Source of the DNA: Syntrophotalea carbinolica DSM 2380
GTDB taxonomy: Bacteria > Desulfobacterota > Desulfuromonadia > Desulfuromonadales > Syntrophotaleaceae
Assembly (NCBI RefSeq): GCF_000012885.1
Contig: NC_007498.2
Coordinates: 682,001 to 746,000, forward strand
DNA length: 64,000 nt
Direction of reading: 5' to 3'
Below are positions 16,255 through 24,338 of this stretch, in pieces (positions within the stretch are counted from its first letter, which is position 1; each line of letters begins with the position of its first letter). The position numbers and the translations under genes are program-made. Below the pieces are notes generated by a model. It was not told where the DNA came from. It saw nothing but the letters and a program-made list of their open reading frames with translations, and ran no database searches.

Positions 16255-17331
16255 TTAACTACCCAGAGTTTGCCACACTTCCAGTTTGGACGCGACTCGC
16301 CGAATGACCTCGTCGGTGAATTCGGTGGTCGTACAACTTCCTCCCAGGTCGGGAGTACTGAAGCCCTGCTGCACGGCTTCAAAAACGCTCTCGGAAATGG
16401 CTCTGGCAGCGCGGCGAGCGTCAGGATGGTTGATGTATCGCAACAGCGCCCCGCCGGCCAGAATCATGGCCATCGGGTTGGCGATATTTTTCCCCTGCAG
16501 TGATGGGGCCGTACCGTGAGGGGCTTCCGCCATCACTACCGCGGGGGTCCAGGACTCATCGAACGATAGCAGCAGGGACTCGGCGCCGGCGATGGAACCG
16601 AACATCTGCAGTACGAAATCGCTCAGGCAGTCGCCGTCCCGGTTCAGGGACGGTATCACCATGCCGTCGCCACCGTTGGTCAACAGCAAGGCATAGGTGG
16701 CGTCGATAAGCTGCGGCTCGTAGACCACGTCGGGAAAACGTTCGGCGGCAGCATCCATCTCCTCTTTGAGCATGCCCTCGTAAACCGGACTGACCGTGAA
16801 TTTAGGCCCGCCGAAAACCTTGACGCCAAGTTTCTGAGCATGGCGGAAGGCAAATTCGGCGACGGCATGGCAGTTGCGACGGGTGATCGATTCGGTGCGG
16901 GAAGCGACTTCATCCAAACCGGTTCCTTGGCGGGATTCCTGGGCGCCGTAAGAGCCTCCGACGGCCATGCGGACCACCGAAATCGGCGCGTAAGCACCGC
17001 CGGAGGGGCGGATTCCGGGAATGCGCCGACCGGTGCGGACGATGACCGTGCCATCGACCTGATCGCGAAGAATGGCATTCGGGCTGCCGACATCGCCTTT
17101 GATGGCGGGCGTAATGGTGGCGGCTTTAAGCCCCAGCCCGGTGGATTTCATGGACTCGGCAGCTTCGTATACGACTTTGTTTTTTGTTGCGCGACGGTTG
17201 TCCAGACTGAGATCGAAGTGCTTGAACGTAACGGTCACTCCGGTGACCGCTGGATCCAGAATGCGTAAAGCTTCTTCAAGCAGTTCCTGGCCGGTCTGAT
17301 CGCCTTCCAGAACAGTTATTGTCGGTGTCAT
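16255..17331 (-). CDS. Isocitrate/isopropylmalate-type dehydrogenase (NAD-IDH-like)
   Basis: A 358-aa beta-decarboxylating dehydrogenase. The ATG at 17331 has ggaggcccc before it. Visible are the substrate loop GSPNAILRDQVDGTVIVRTG (about 76-95), the metal-binding NRDGDCLSDF with its Asp pair, and the nucleotide-binding APHGTAPSLQGKNIANPMA. This layout is that of short NAD-dependent isocitrate dehydrogenases, but 3-isopropylmalate, homoisocitrate or tartrate as substrate cannot be excluded from sequence alone. No leu genes adjoin it, which favours a TCA-type role. Monocistronic. Confidence 0.8.
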   Translation of the reverse strand: MTPTITVLEGDQTGQELLEEALRILDPAVTGVTVTFKHFDLSLDNRRATKNKVVYEAAESMKSTGLGLKAATITPAIKGDVGSPNAILRDQVDGTVIVRTGRRIPGIRPSGGAYAPISVVRMAVGGSYGAQESRQGTGLDEVASRTESITRRNCHAVAEFAFRHAQKLGVKVFGGPKFTVSPVYEGMLKEEMDAAAERFPDVVYEPQLIDATYALLLTNGGDGMVIPSLNRDGDCLSDFVLQMFGSIAGAESLLLSFDESWTPAVVMAEAPHGTAPSLQGKNIANPMAMILAGGALLRYINHPDARRAARAISESVFEAVQQGFSTPDLGGSCTTTEFTDEVIRRVASKLEVWQTLGS

Positions 17332-17612
17332 GGGGCCTCCATGGGGGTAACGATAGAGTGCAAAATGTTCGGAGCGATCATCCTGTGAACCCGATAACGG
17401 CGGGCTTTTATGCTTTTTACGCGCGAAGGGCAGGAGTGCTGACCGCTTTTCCATCATATAGCAAAGTTCGCCGCATACAAGCTTATTCTCTCCTGCTTGT
17501 TGGTTCGATAAGATCTGTATATTCAGCCTCTTGCAGAGCCTGGCGGCAACGGTTTCCGCACTTGCCGAAAAAGACTTTCTCGTAAGCCGGGTGTTAGGGT
17601 ATCCTGCCGCTT

Positions 17613-18002
17613 ATGAATTCAGCCATGTCAAAACGGATCCGTGTCATCCTTGTTGAGCCGCAGAGTCCCGGAAATATCGGTATGGTGGCTCGGGCCATGG
17701 GCAATTTCGGTGTCAGCGAACTGCGCCTGGTCAATCCCTGTACCTATTTGCATCCCGAAGCGCGCAAGTTCGCCGTGCGTGCCGCACCGCTGCTCGGTAA
17801 GGCACGCGTGTTTCCCGACCTGGCTTCGGCACTGGCGGATTTGCCCATGTCGGTGGCCGCTACCCGCCGCGCTGGAAAACTACGTGGAGAGCTGCTTGAT
17901 GTGGCCGATGCTGCCAGGCTGGCAGCCGGGTTGCCTGCTGTTGAGGGTGTCGGCCTGGTCTTCGGACGTGAAGATGCGGGTTTGACCAGCGATGAAGTGT
18001 CT
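17613..18002 (+). pseudogene. trmJ: trmJ 5' part, disrupted by an IS110-family element
   Basis: The first 130 codons of a TrmJ-type SPOUT methyltransferase, which makes 2'-O-methyl at tRNA position 32. It has RVILVEPQSPGNIGMVARAM at about 9-28 and VFGREDAGLTSDEVS at its end. The frame then runs into insertion-element DNA and stops at 18113. The 3' part continues in frame at 19558. Joining 18002 to 19558 gives DEVSLCSHSATI, which aligns without gap to the family pattern (EELaLCsrhatI) and yields 250 codons. The ATG at 17625 is an alternative start. As it stands it lacks the SAM-knot C-terminal half and should be inactive. Confidence 0.92.
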
Positions 18003-18019
18003 GGTTTATTCCAGTCAAG

Positions 18020-18185
18020 TTTTTATCGCACCTTGCCCGACACTGGTGATTCGAGGGTCTCGACAGAGCCCAAACCTTGCTTTATCTGGGCTAAGGTGCA
18101 AGCGGGGTGCTAGATTGCTTTGCGTGAAGGTCGACGAAGTCGCCTTAATAACACGAAATGGTAGTCACCCCGCTTACACGCTGGA
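18020..18185 (-). ncRNA. Candidate bridge/seek guide RNA of the IS110-family element
   Basis: On the transposase-sense strand the 3' non-coding end folds into two stem-loops. The first is a 14-bp stem (18179-18166 with 18109-18096) enclosing an internal loop and an inner 8-bp bulged hairpin with UUC loop (18146-18127). Its single mismatch on the + strand becomes a G-U pair on the sense strand, supporting that orientation. The second is a 6-bp hairpin (18092-18067) whose 14-nt loop, with the adjoining base pair, contains AGCAAGGUUU. That sequence is complementary to the first 6 nt of one element end (CTTGCT) and the last 5 nt of the other (AAACC). Placement 3' of the transposase matches the IS1111-type arrangement. 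Transcription is not demonstrated. Confidence 0.55.
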
Positions 18186-18189
18186 GTTT

Positions 18190-19440
18190 TTATGCCGCCT
18201 GCGCTAGTTGCGTCTGCTGATGGCTATATTCCCTCTGAGTACGCACCAGGGCCAGCATGATACCAAGCAGCTTGCGGGCGATGGCAATCAGGGCCTTGAT
18301 ACGGGGCATGCCCTTTTGAAGATGCCCCTGGTAAGGCTCATGCATGATGCCGCCCTTGCGAACTGTGTTGAGGGCCGCGAAAAAGAGCAGTTTACGCAGT
18401 AGCGGCCGGCCTCGCTTAGAGATGCGCCGCTGTCCTCGGTGCTTGCCGGAGCTGATTTCGAAAAGGTCCAATCCGGCATACTTGAGTAACTCTTTCTGAG
18501 TTTCGAAATGCGTAAAGTCAGCAACTTCGCCAATCAGTCCTGCCACGGTGATCGGGCCGATGCCTTTCATGGACAGAAGCAGGCGGCTATAAGGAATCTC
18601 TTCAAGATGCCGAGCCATCTCGGCTTCCAGTTGCTTCACGAAGCGCTCACAGACCTCGATCGCTTCGAGCATTGCCTGAATCTCCAGACCAAGGCCGAGG
18701 CGTCCCTCGCGAATGCCGACAGAACTTCTGGCGGCCTCGAAAAGCGCCTGGGCTTTCGCCAGTTTCAGCTTGCCGCAGCTGATACGTTTCAGAACTTGGG
18801 CCAAGGACTCTAGGCCCAGGGCCATAACGTCTTCAGGTCCCGGGTGATGCCGCAGAAGGTATTGGGCGCTTTTGCTCTTGATGTCCTTCATGACCTGGAG
18901 GAATTCGGGGAAACTGATAAACACCAGGTCGTGAAGCTGATTGAACAGTGCGGTACGCCGCTTGACCGCTCTCTCCCGAGCCTGGGTGAGCCGTCGTAGT
19001 TCCGCTGCCGCTCCCTGTGGAATTATCACGGTCAGTCCATGGCCCAGCTCAATAATGTCGGCGATCACCTTCGGATCCTTCTGGTCCGTCTTGTTCGGCG
19101 AATTGCCGCAAAGTTCCTTCACCCTCTTGGTATGCATCGGATTGACCTGCACCAGGTGCACCGGCTTGTTTTTGAGAAAATGCATCAGTGGTTCGGCATA
19201 TGCTCCGGTGGATTCGAAGCCGAGAATAATTTGCTCCAGACCGTAAGCCCTCTGCGTTCGAATCAGGATGTTCCAGAAGCGGGAAAAACCTTTAAGATTG
19301 TTGGAAAAATCAAACGGTTTCACTTCGCTTCGATCAGGACAGCGGGCGTATCCGGAAAGAACGTTCTTTCCAATGTCGACCGTAGCCAAAAGGGTGTTAC
19401 TGTTGACGGATTTAAGCTTTTTTGTTTGAATCTTCTTCAT
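18190..19440 (-). CDS. IS110-family DEDD transposase/recombinase
   Basis: A 416-aa protein. The N-terminal RuvC-like DEDD domain shows LLATVDIGKN (first Asp), LGFESTGAY (Glu) and NKTDQKDPKVIADI (two Asp). A helical middle follows. The C-terminal Transposase_20 domain has SMKGIGPITVAGLIGEV (about 290-306), KYAGLDLFEISSGKHRGQRR (with the Ser-Gly of the serine nucleophile motif) and ISKRGRPLLRK. All catalytic residues appear present, so it is likely active. The start ATG follows aaaggggtatagcc, which is buried in a hairpin. Confidence 0.95.
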   Translation of the reverse strand: MKKIQTKKLKSVNSNTLLATVDIGKNVLSGYARCPDRSEVKPFDFSNNLKGFSRFWNILIRTQRAYGLEQIILGFESTGAYAEPLMHFLKNKPVHLVQVNPMHTKRVKELCGNSPNKTDQKDPKVIADIIELGHGLTVIIPQGAAAELRRLTQARERAVKRRTALFNQLHDLVFISFPEFLQVMKDIKSKSAQYLLRHHPGPEDVMALGLESLAQVLKRISCGKLKLAKAQALFEAARSSVGIREGRLGLGLEIQAMLEAIEVCERFVKQLEAEMARHLEEIPYSRLLLSMKGIGPITVAGLIGEVADFTHFETQKELLKYAGLDLFEISSGKHRGQRRISKRGRPLLRKLLFFAALNTVRKGGIMHEPYQGHLQKGMPRIKALIAIARKLLGIMLALVRTQREYSHQQTQLAQAA

Positions 19441-19506
19441 GGCTATACCCCTTTGTCTCTTGGATTAACCAACTTGCCGGGAGGTTGTCCAAGAAAGGGT
19501 ATAGCC
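19441..19506 (-). promoter_or_regulatory. Hairpin occluding the transposase ribosome-binding site
   Basis: 19441-19464 (ggctataccc then ctttgtctcttgga) pairs with 19488-19506, whose complement reads ggctataccctttcttgga. The AAAGGGG ribosome-binding site sits in the arm next to the ATG. In read-through RNA this would block translation of the transposase. Confidence 0.65.
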
Positions 19507-19557
19507 TTTTTATTTCAATATCCACAGGGCTTACCGCTTTCTGCAATATAGCAAGCT

Positions 19558-19920
19558 TTGTGCAGTCACAGCGCCACCATCGCCACCAGCGAAGACGTGG
19601 GCTCTTTGAACCTGGCTCAGGCGGTGCTGTTGTTCCTCTATGCATTCACCTGCCAAACAGGCCCGCTGGAGAATTCGGAACCGGCGGCAGGCGAACGTCC
19701 GACGCATGCCGAGCTGGAAGGACTTTTCGCCCAGATGGAACAGGTGTTGACCCGCATCGCTTTTCTCAATCCCAGTCGGCCGGCATCCGTTATGAACCGC
19801 CTGCGTCGTATGATCAATCAGACGGTCATGGACAAAGACGATATTTCCCTGCTGCGGGGTATGTGGAGCCAGCTTCAGTGGAGTATCAACGATTGGCGGG
19901 GCCGCAAGCGCGGCGGTTAG
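19558..19920 (+). pseudogene. trmJ: trmJ 3' part, separated by the IS110-family element
   Basis: The last 120 codons of the tRNA methyltransferase plus the stop. It begins LCSHSATIATSEDVGSLNLA, the SAM-binding knot of SPOUT methyltransferases, and ends with a helical region (FAQMEQVLTRIAFLNPSRP, MNRLRRMINQTVMDKDDISL) typical of the TrmJ C-terminal extension. It has no start codon or ribosome-binding site of its own. It remains undamaged, so the insertion appears recent and precise loss of the element would restore the gene. Confidence 0.92.
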
Positions 19921-20092
19921 CCCCCCCTTTTTTTCATTGCGTATAAGAACACCTTTTCAAGGGGCCGCGGTCGATGGGATGCGCGGCCCTTTTTTCTGGC
20001 CCGTTCCTTGCTCTTCTATCCCTAAAGGATTGCTGCATAGTTGGATTACAGGGGGTTCATACCCTGTCAGTTTGCCAAAGGAAGGGTGCAAC

Positions 20093-20530
20093 GTGGAAAA
20101 TCTTACCGAGGAAAAGGTCACAAAACTGGGCATGGCGCCCCTTTATGTACTGTATCTGGTGGCATCGGCATATGTCGCCCCGGAAAAAATCAACGAACGG
20201 CATGTTGTGCGTGCCATGGAATACGGCCTGTCATGGCGGACCCCCTTCAGCGAAGGTATTTTTGAGCTGTTGCGTTCTCATCTGCATGAATTTTATGCAG
20301 AATTCCCTCACGAATACAACGATACCTTCAGCGAATCTCTGCGCGAGGAAATACTTTCGATCAAAGAACTGCTGACCCAATTGTCGGGGCCTGTCGAAAT
20401 GCTGGATGATTATAAGTCGGCTCTATGTAAGCTTGCCGCCTTTGTCGCTGCCGGTGGAGCTTTTCGCAAGGAAATCTCGGATGCCGGAATGCAGGCGCAG
20501 GTCGACTGGATTGCCGAAGTATTTGGCTGA
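20093..20530 (+). CDS. Hypothetical alpha-helical protein
   Basis: A 145-aa protein started at GTG 20093 (aaaggaagggtgcaac in front); an in-frame upstream start exists at 19937. It looks wholly helical and acidic, for example NERHVVRAMEYGLSWRTPFS, then LHEFYAEFPHEYNDTFSESL and an Ala/Gly-rich KLAAFVAAGGAF. The size and charge resemble TerB-like helical bundles, but I cannot assign a family. It ends 2 nt from the convergent nitrilase-like gene, with no terminator between them. Confidence 0.7.
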   Translation: MENLTEEKVTKLGMAPLYVLYLVASAYVAPEKINERHVVRAMEYGLSWRTPFSEGIFELLRSHLHEFYAEFPHEYNDTFSESLREEILSIKELLTQLSGPVEMLDDYKSALCKLAAFVAAGGAFRKEISDAGMQAQVDWIAEVFG

Positions 20531-20532
20531 TA

Positions 20533-21321
20533 TTACAAGGCGACCCTTTGGCACGTCCTCGATGCCAGGTTTGCAGTAGCCAGGTTCCAGTCCATGACGA
20601 TCACCGTGGAGCTCGGTGCACTGAAGCTCCATATGCGCCGGCCATCCTTCGCCACGATGCTTTGGGCTTTGCGGAAGTCCAGATTGCGATCGGCCCCCGA
20701 GCGATTGCATACCAACAGCGGCAGACCGGTATCCCGCGTACAGCGTTCCCACTCCCCGGCGGGACCATGAAAGCCGGGCGCCCAGGCGGCACTGGATATA
20801 AGCATACGGGCGCCCTGATCTTTGAGCCCCAAGGCGATGTCCGGGGAAAAGGCATCGCCGCAGATCATGAGACCCACTTTGCCGACGGGCGGCACCGGAA
20901 AAGGCGTGGCTCGGGTTCCGGGAGTTGACCAGGCTTCAGCTCCCTTGCGCAGCGCATTGATTTTGCGGTGCCGGCCAACGACCCTGCCTTCGCTGACGGC
21001 GAATACCGAATTGAAAAGGACTCCCGATTGGGGCTCCCGTTCCGGCTGCCCCAGGAAAAGCGTCATGTGCAACGCCGCCGCCTTTTGACAGAGTTGAGCC
21101 ATCCATGGGTCCGGCTGCGGTTCGATCCACCCTGTGCCGATAGCGTCGGCAAAGGAGTAGCCGCAAATGCAGAGTTCCGGGGTAAGCACCCATTGCGCCC
21201 CGAGTTTTGCGGCCGCCTCCATGCCTTTTATCAGCAGGTTTCGATTGCCGCCGACATCGCCGGCAACAGGAGCAAGGTGTAAAAAGGCGATGCGAAGAAT
21301 CTCCTGATCTGATGGTTTCAT
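20533..21321 (-). CDS. Carbon-nitrogen hydrolase (nitrilase superfamily)
   Basis: A 262-aa protein; the ATG at 21321 follows aacaggagaccatacgac. The Glu-Lys-Cys triad is visible as VLTPELCICGY (Glu), GRHRKINAL (Lys) and GLMICGDAFSPD (Cys). Members hydrolyse amides or nitriles such as omega-amides, N-carbamoyl compounds or, when fused, NAD synthetase glutamine. There is no synthetase domain, so it is a stand-alone amidase of unknown substrate. It is convergent with the helical gene at 20093. Confidence 0.85.
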   Translation of the reverse strand: MKPSDQEILRIAFLHLAPVAGDVGGNRNLLIKGMEAAAKLGAQWVLTPELCICGYSFADAIGTGWIEPQPDPWMAQLCQKAAALHMTLFLGQPEREPQSGVLFNSVFAVSEGRVVGRHRKINALRKGAEAWSTPGTRATPFPVPPVGKVGLMICGDAFSPDIALGLKDQGARMLISSAAWAPGFHGPAGEWERCTRDTGLPLLVCNRSGADRNLDFRKAQSIVAKDGRRIWSFSAPSSTVIVMDWNLATANLASRTCQRVAL

Positions 21322-21525
21322 GTCGTATGGTCTCCTGTTATTCAAATGCCGGAGGGCTTCGTTGTTGTCGGCGTTGCGTTTTGACGCCGATGGTACATTC
21401 AAGCCCTTGCGCGACGAATTAAACAGTATACGATCCTGTGAGAAATTACCTCATCGAACTTCCAGATGTGCTAATATCTAATTATGAGCATAAAGGTAAG
21501 CATTTGTGTCTGGAAAGGATATACC

Positions 21526-21750
21526 ATGAAAAAAATATATGAATGCGAAAAATGCGGTGTGGTGACCGATGACCGTGGGCATCTGTGTGTCCCCAAAGCT
21601 GTGGACAGTATGGACAGTTATTGCGGTAGGTCAGGGGATGATGCGCACATGTGCGACAGTATCAGGGAAAAAGCAGGCTACACCTGTGTTACCTGCGGCC
21701 GCACGGCGGAAAAGCCGGAACTGGTTTGCAATACGCTTAAACTGCACTGA
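21526..21750 (+). CDS. Small zinc-ribbon-like protein
   Basis: A 74-aa protein; the ATG at 21526 follows ggaaaggatatacc. Cysteines occur as YECEKCGVV, HLCVPK, SYCGRS, HMCDSI and YTCVTCGRT, plus LVCNTL. Two CxxC knuckles (near residues 5-8 and 55-58) suggest one or two zinc sites. Function unknown. It is followed by a clear hairpin and appears to be transcribed alone. Confidence 0.7.
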   Translation: MKKIYECEKCGVVTDDRGHLCVPKAVDSMDSYCGRSGDDAHMCDSIREKAGYTCVTCGRTAEKPELVCNTLKLH

Positions 21751-21777
21751 AGTCGATAAAATTTCTGTATTGATAGA

Positions 21778-21814
21778 CAAAGGGGCCAGGCTTGACGCCT
21801 GGCCCCTTTGTCGT
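21778..21814 (+). terminator. Hairpin after the zinc-ribbon gene
   Basis: A 13-bp stem (caaaggggccagg / cctggcccctttg) with 7-nt loop, 27 nt past the stop. The T tract is short (tcgttgc). Confidence 0.7.
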
Positions 21815-21952
21815 TGCATGGCGTATGCTATTCCGTTTACCGGCTGTTGCGGATCTGGGCACTTTTCTTGCTTTTAATGAACTGTGATTGCTTTCGGTTG
21901 ATTTTTTTGACGTTGGTGGCAGGTTCACGGCCTTTCGGGTGAAGCAGGGGGA

Positions 21953-23206
21953 GTGGTGAAAAAAATTTTGGTTGCTGAGGATTCCGGCTTTTTTGGACGT
22001 ATGCTGAAAAAAAAGCTGGAGGCGGAAACGGGTGCGCAGGTTTGCTGGGCCCAAACGATGCAGGAAGCTTGTCAATTTATTGAACAAAATCCTGACGGCT
22101 TTGCCGCCGGTATCGTGAATTTCAACCTTCCGGACGCACCGGCCGGAGAGATTGTCACCAAACTGGGTGAGCGCAATATTCCGGTGATCGTTTTTACCAG
22201 CGTCGTCAATAAGCAGATCCGCGATCGCATCTGGGAAAAGAAGGTCGTGGATTACGTGTATAAGGAAGGCGCCCAGAGTCTCGATTACCTCGTTTCGCTG
22301 CTCCATCGACTGGAGCGCAACCGTAAAATTACGGTCATGGTCGTGGACGATTCCGCCATGCAGCGCGAGGTTATGGCCGACCTGCTGCGGGTGCACCGCT
22401 ACCAGGTGCTGGAAGCGGGGGATGGCAACGAAGCTCTGGAGTTGATGGCCAGGCATCCGGATGTCAAACTGGTTGTCAGCGATTTCCACATGCCGCAAAT
22501 GGACGGGTTCGAACTGACCCAGAATCTTCGCAAAACCCATTCTCGTGAAGAGTTGGCCATTATCGGGATTTCCGCTTTGGGCGACAATGTCATGGCGGCC
22601 CGTTTTCTCAAGTGCGGCGCCAACGATTTTATCATCAAGCAGAATTTCCTGACCGAGGAGTTTTACTGTCGCGTTTCTCAGAGCATCGAAAATCTGGAAA
22701 ATATCGAGGCGATTCGCAAGGCGGCTATCACCGATTTTCTCACCGGCGTATCCAACCGGCGGTTTCTGTTCGATCATGGCGAACGTATCTACAACCAGCT
22801 GGGCGGTTCGGATAAAAACCTCTGTTGCGCCATGCTCGATATCGATCATTTCAAGAAAGTGAACGATACTTTCGGTCATCATGCCGGGGATATGACTTTG
22901 AAGCGGGTCGCCAATCTGCTGCAGGATAAACTGCCGGAATCGAGTGTCCTGGCGCGCATCGGGGGGGAAGAGTTTTGTGCTCTGGTTCCGGGCAGCAAAG
23001 AGGACGTGGTGCGGTTGTTCGAGCGTATCCGCTGCGCCATAGCCGAATTGCCGGTTTCGCTGGCTCCCGATAACGAGACGGTGCATATTACGGTCAGTAT
23101 CGGGGTCTGCTCCGAGCCGGGCCGAAACCTTCTCGACATGCTCAGCCGCGCCGATGCGTATCTGTATCAGGCCAAAAAGGAAGGCCGGGATCGGGTCATA
23201 TCCTGA
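21953..23206 (+). CDS. Response regulator diguanylate cyclase (REC-REC-GGDEF)
   Basis: A 417-aa soluble protein. The first receiver (1-115) has VAEDSGFF but an Asn where the phospho-acceptor Asp should be (AGIVNFNLPD), so it is probably not phosphorylated. The second receiver (about 122-240) is complete: MVVDDSAM, acceptor VVSDFHMPQMDG and a terminal Lys. GGDEF (about 255-415) has DFLTGVSNRR and ARIGGEEFCALV, so it should be an active c-di-GMP synthase controlled by phosphorylation of receiver two. Start is GTG at 21953 or 21956 after gcaggggga. No partner kinase is adjacent. This PleD-like design is well known. Confidence 0.92.
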   Translation: MVKKILVAEDSGFFGRMLKKKLEAETGAQVCWAQTMQEACQFIEQNPDGFAAGIVNFNLPDAPAGEIVTKLGERNIPVIVFTSVVNKQIRDRIWEKKVVDYVYKEGAQSLDYLVSLLHRLERNRKITVMVVDDSAMQREVMADLLRVHRYQVLEAGDGNEALELMARHPDVKLVVSDFHMPQMDGFELTQNLRKTHSREELAIIGISALGDNVMAARFLKCGANDFIIKQNFLTEEFYCRVSQSIENLENIEAIRKAAITDFLTGVSNRRFLFDHGERIYNQLGGSDKNLCCAMLDIDHFKKVNDTFGHHAGDMTLKRVANLLQDKLPESSVLARIGGEEFCALVPGSKEDVVRLFERIRCAIAELPVSLAPDNETVHITVSIGVCSEPGRNLLDMLSRADAYLYQAKKEGRDRVIS

Positions 23207-23242
23207 TTTTTAACGCGACTTCAGTGTCGCGCGATCGTCTTC

Positions 23243-23300
23243 AAGGGGATGGCATGCCTGTGTCGGTTCGGGACACGCAGGCGGGCCGTCCCCTTTTCTC
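23243..23300 (+). terminator. Long two-part terminator hairpin after the REC-GGDEF gene
   Basis: An outer stem (aaggggatggc with gccgtcccctt) encloses an inner stem (gcctgtgtc with gacacgcaggc), followed by tttt. Confidence 0.75.
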
Positions 23301-23405
23301 ATGGTACATCCTCCTTGCGGATTGCCCGGCGGAAGAGTAATCTTAACCGAAACAAACACTTCGTTACGGGCACCCTATCGAATACTGAAAAAAGGAGGCA
23401 CCTTT

Positions 23406-24152
23406 ATGTTGCGCGTCAAAAAAATGCTGGCATTCGGAATGTGTGGCATGGGCATGGTTGCGTTCATGTTTTTGGGCGTTGCCCAAGCCGGTTTCGAAGA
23501 TTTTTTCAAGGGAGTCAAGGACGTCTTTACGCAAAGCGGGGATCTCAGCGACAGCGATATAACCGCAGGTCTTAAAGAGGCGTTGTCGGTCGGCACCGGA
23601 AATGCCGTGGCAGAGGTCGGCAGGGTCGGTGGTTACCTGGATAACCTGCAGATCCGGATCCCTTTGCCCGGGGGCGTGGAAAAAGCGGAAAAACTGTTGC
23701 GCCTGGCCGGCTATGGCTCACAGGTCGATGCCTTTTCCCAGAGTATGAATCGTGCTGCCGAAGCTGCCGCTCCGCATGCCAAAGAACTTTTCTGGCAGGC
23801 GATTCGCGAAATGAGCATCGACGACGCACGGCAGATCCTCGGCGGCGGTGAAACGGCGGCCACCGACTATTTCAAAAGTAAGACCAGCGGCAAATTGCAG
23901 GAAATTTTCACGCCCATCGTTCATGACTCCCTGGCCGAAGTCGGAGCGACCCGTTATTTCCAGGACCTGAACGGGAAGCTGAAAACCCTGCCCTTCGGCG
24001 AGAGTATGGGGTTTGACCTGGACAGTTATGTCACCGACGGCGCCCTTGACGGTTTGTTTTATGTGGTTGGGGAAGAAGAACGCAAAATCCGCCGGAATCC
24101 TGCCGCGCGGACTACCGATCTGCTTAAAAAAGTGTTCAGCTCGGGAAAATAA
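23406..24152 (+). CDS. DUF4197 secreted protein
   Basis: A 248-aa protein; the ATG at 23406 follows aaaaggaggcaccttt. It has a signal peptide (1-27, ending FMFLGVAQAGF). The mature part matches DUF4197: LKEALSVGTGNAVAEVGRV, IRIPLPGGVEKAEKLLRLAG, then MNRAAEAAAPHAKELFWQAI and a C-terminal GLFYVVGEEERKIRRNPAAR. The family is periplasmic, helical and of unknown function. Monocistronic. Confidence 0.85.
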   Translation: MLRVKKMLAFGMCGMGMVAFMFLGVAQAGFEDFFKGVKDVFTQSGDLSDSDITAGLKEALSVGTGNAVAEVGRVGGYLDNLQIRIPLPGGVEKAEKLLRLAGYGSQVDAFSQSMNRAAEAAAPHAKELFWQAIREMSIDDARQILGGGETAATDYFKSKTSGKLQEIFTPIVHDSLAEVGATRYFQDLNGKLKTLPFGESMGFDLDSYVTDGALDGLFYVVGEEERKIRRNPAARTTDLLKKVFSSGK

Positions 24153-24248
24153 CCGGTCTGTCTGCCGACGCTGATCACTTCGATACCATCGATGCCGCAT
24201 ACATGGCATGCGGAGTGGGGAAGGGTTGACGTCGATGGTTTGCCGGCA

Positions 24249-24278
24249 TTGACCTTTCCCCTTGTTTTACGCTATGAT
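24249..24278 (+). promoter_or_regulatory. Sigma-70-type promoter candidate for prfC
   Basis: TTGACC (24249-24254), 18 nt, TATGAT (24273-24278). The predicted start falls only a few bases before a terminator-like hairpin. Confidence 0.55.
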
Positions 24279-24289
24279 CGCACTTCCAT

Positions 24290-24315
24290 CGGGCCTGCTC
24301 GGCCCGGTTTTTTTT
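24290..24315 (+). terminator. Terminator-like hairpin upstream of prfC
   Basis: A 6-bp GC stem (cgggcc, loop tgctc, ggcccg) is followed by eight T. It could end the DUF4197 transcript, or sit at the 5' end of the prfC mRNA, whose GTG is 24 nt further on. Confidence 0.75.
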
Positions 24316-24338
24316 CATCCAAAGTACGAGGTTGCACA

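Larger units (their letters stand above)
18003..19557 (-). mobile_element. IS110-family insertion sequence, 1555 bp including one CT core
   Basis: The ends are defined by restoring the trmJ frame. CT at 18001-18002 and CT at 19556-19557 flank the element, and an IS110-type transposase lies inside on the minus strand. There are no terminal inverted repeats and no long target duplication, as usual for IS110 elements, which recombine at a dinucleotide core. Non-coding ends are 187 nt on the 3' side of the transposase (18003-18189) and 115 nt on the 5' side (19441-19555). Boundaries depend on the trmJ alignment, which is strong. Confidence 0.9.

Noticed and set aside
18003-19557. Terminal inverted repeats for the insertion sequence
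   Set aside because: GGTTTATTCC and GCAATATAGCAAG ends are not inverted copies of each other, so the element is not of a DDE type.
21737-23086. A 449-codon frame antisense to the REC-REC-GGDEF gene
   Set aside because: A high-GC shadow; the + strand has receiver and GGDEF motifs.
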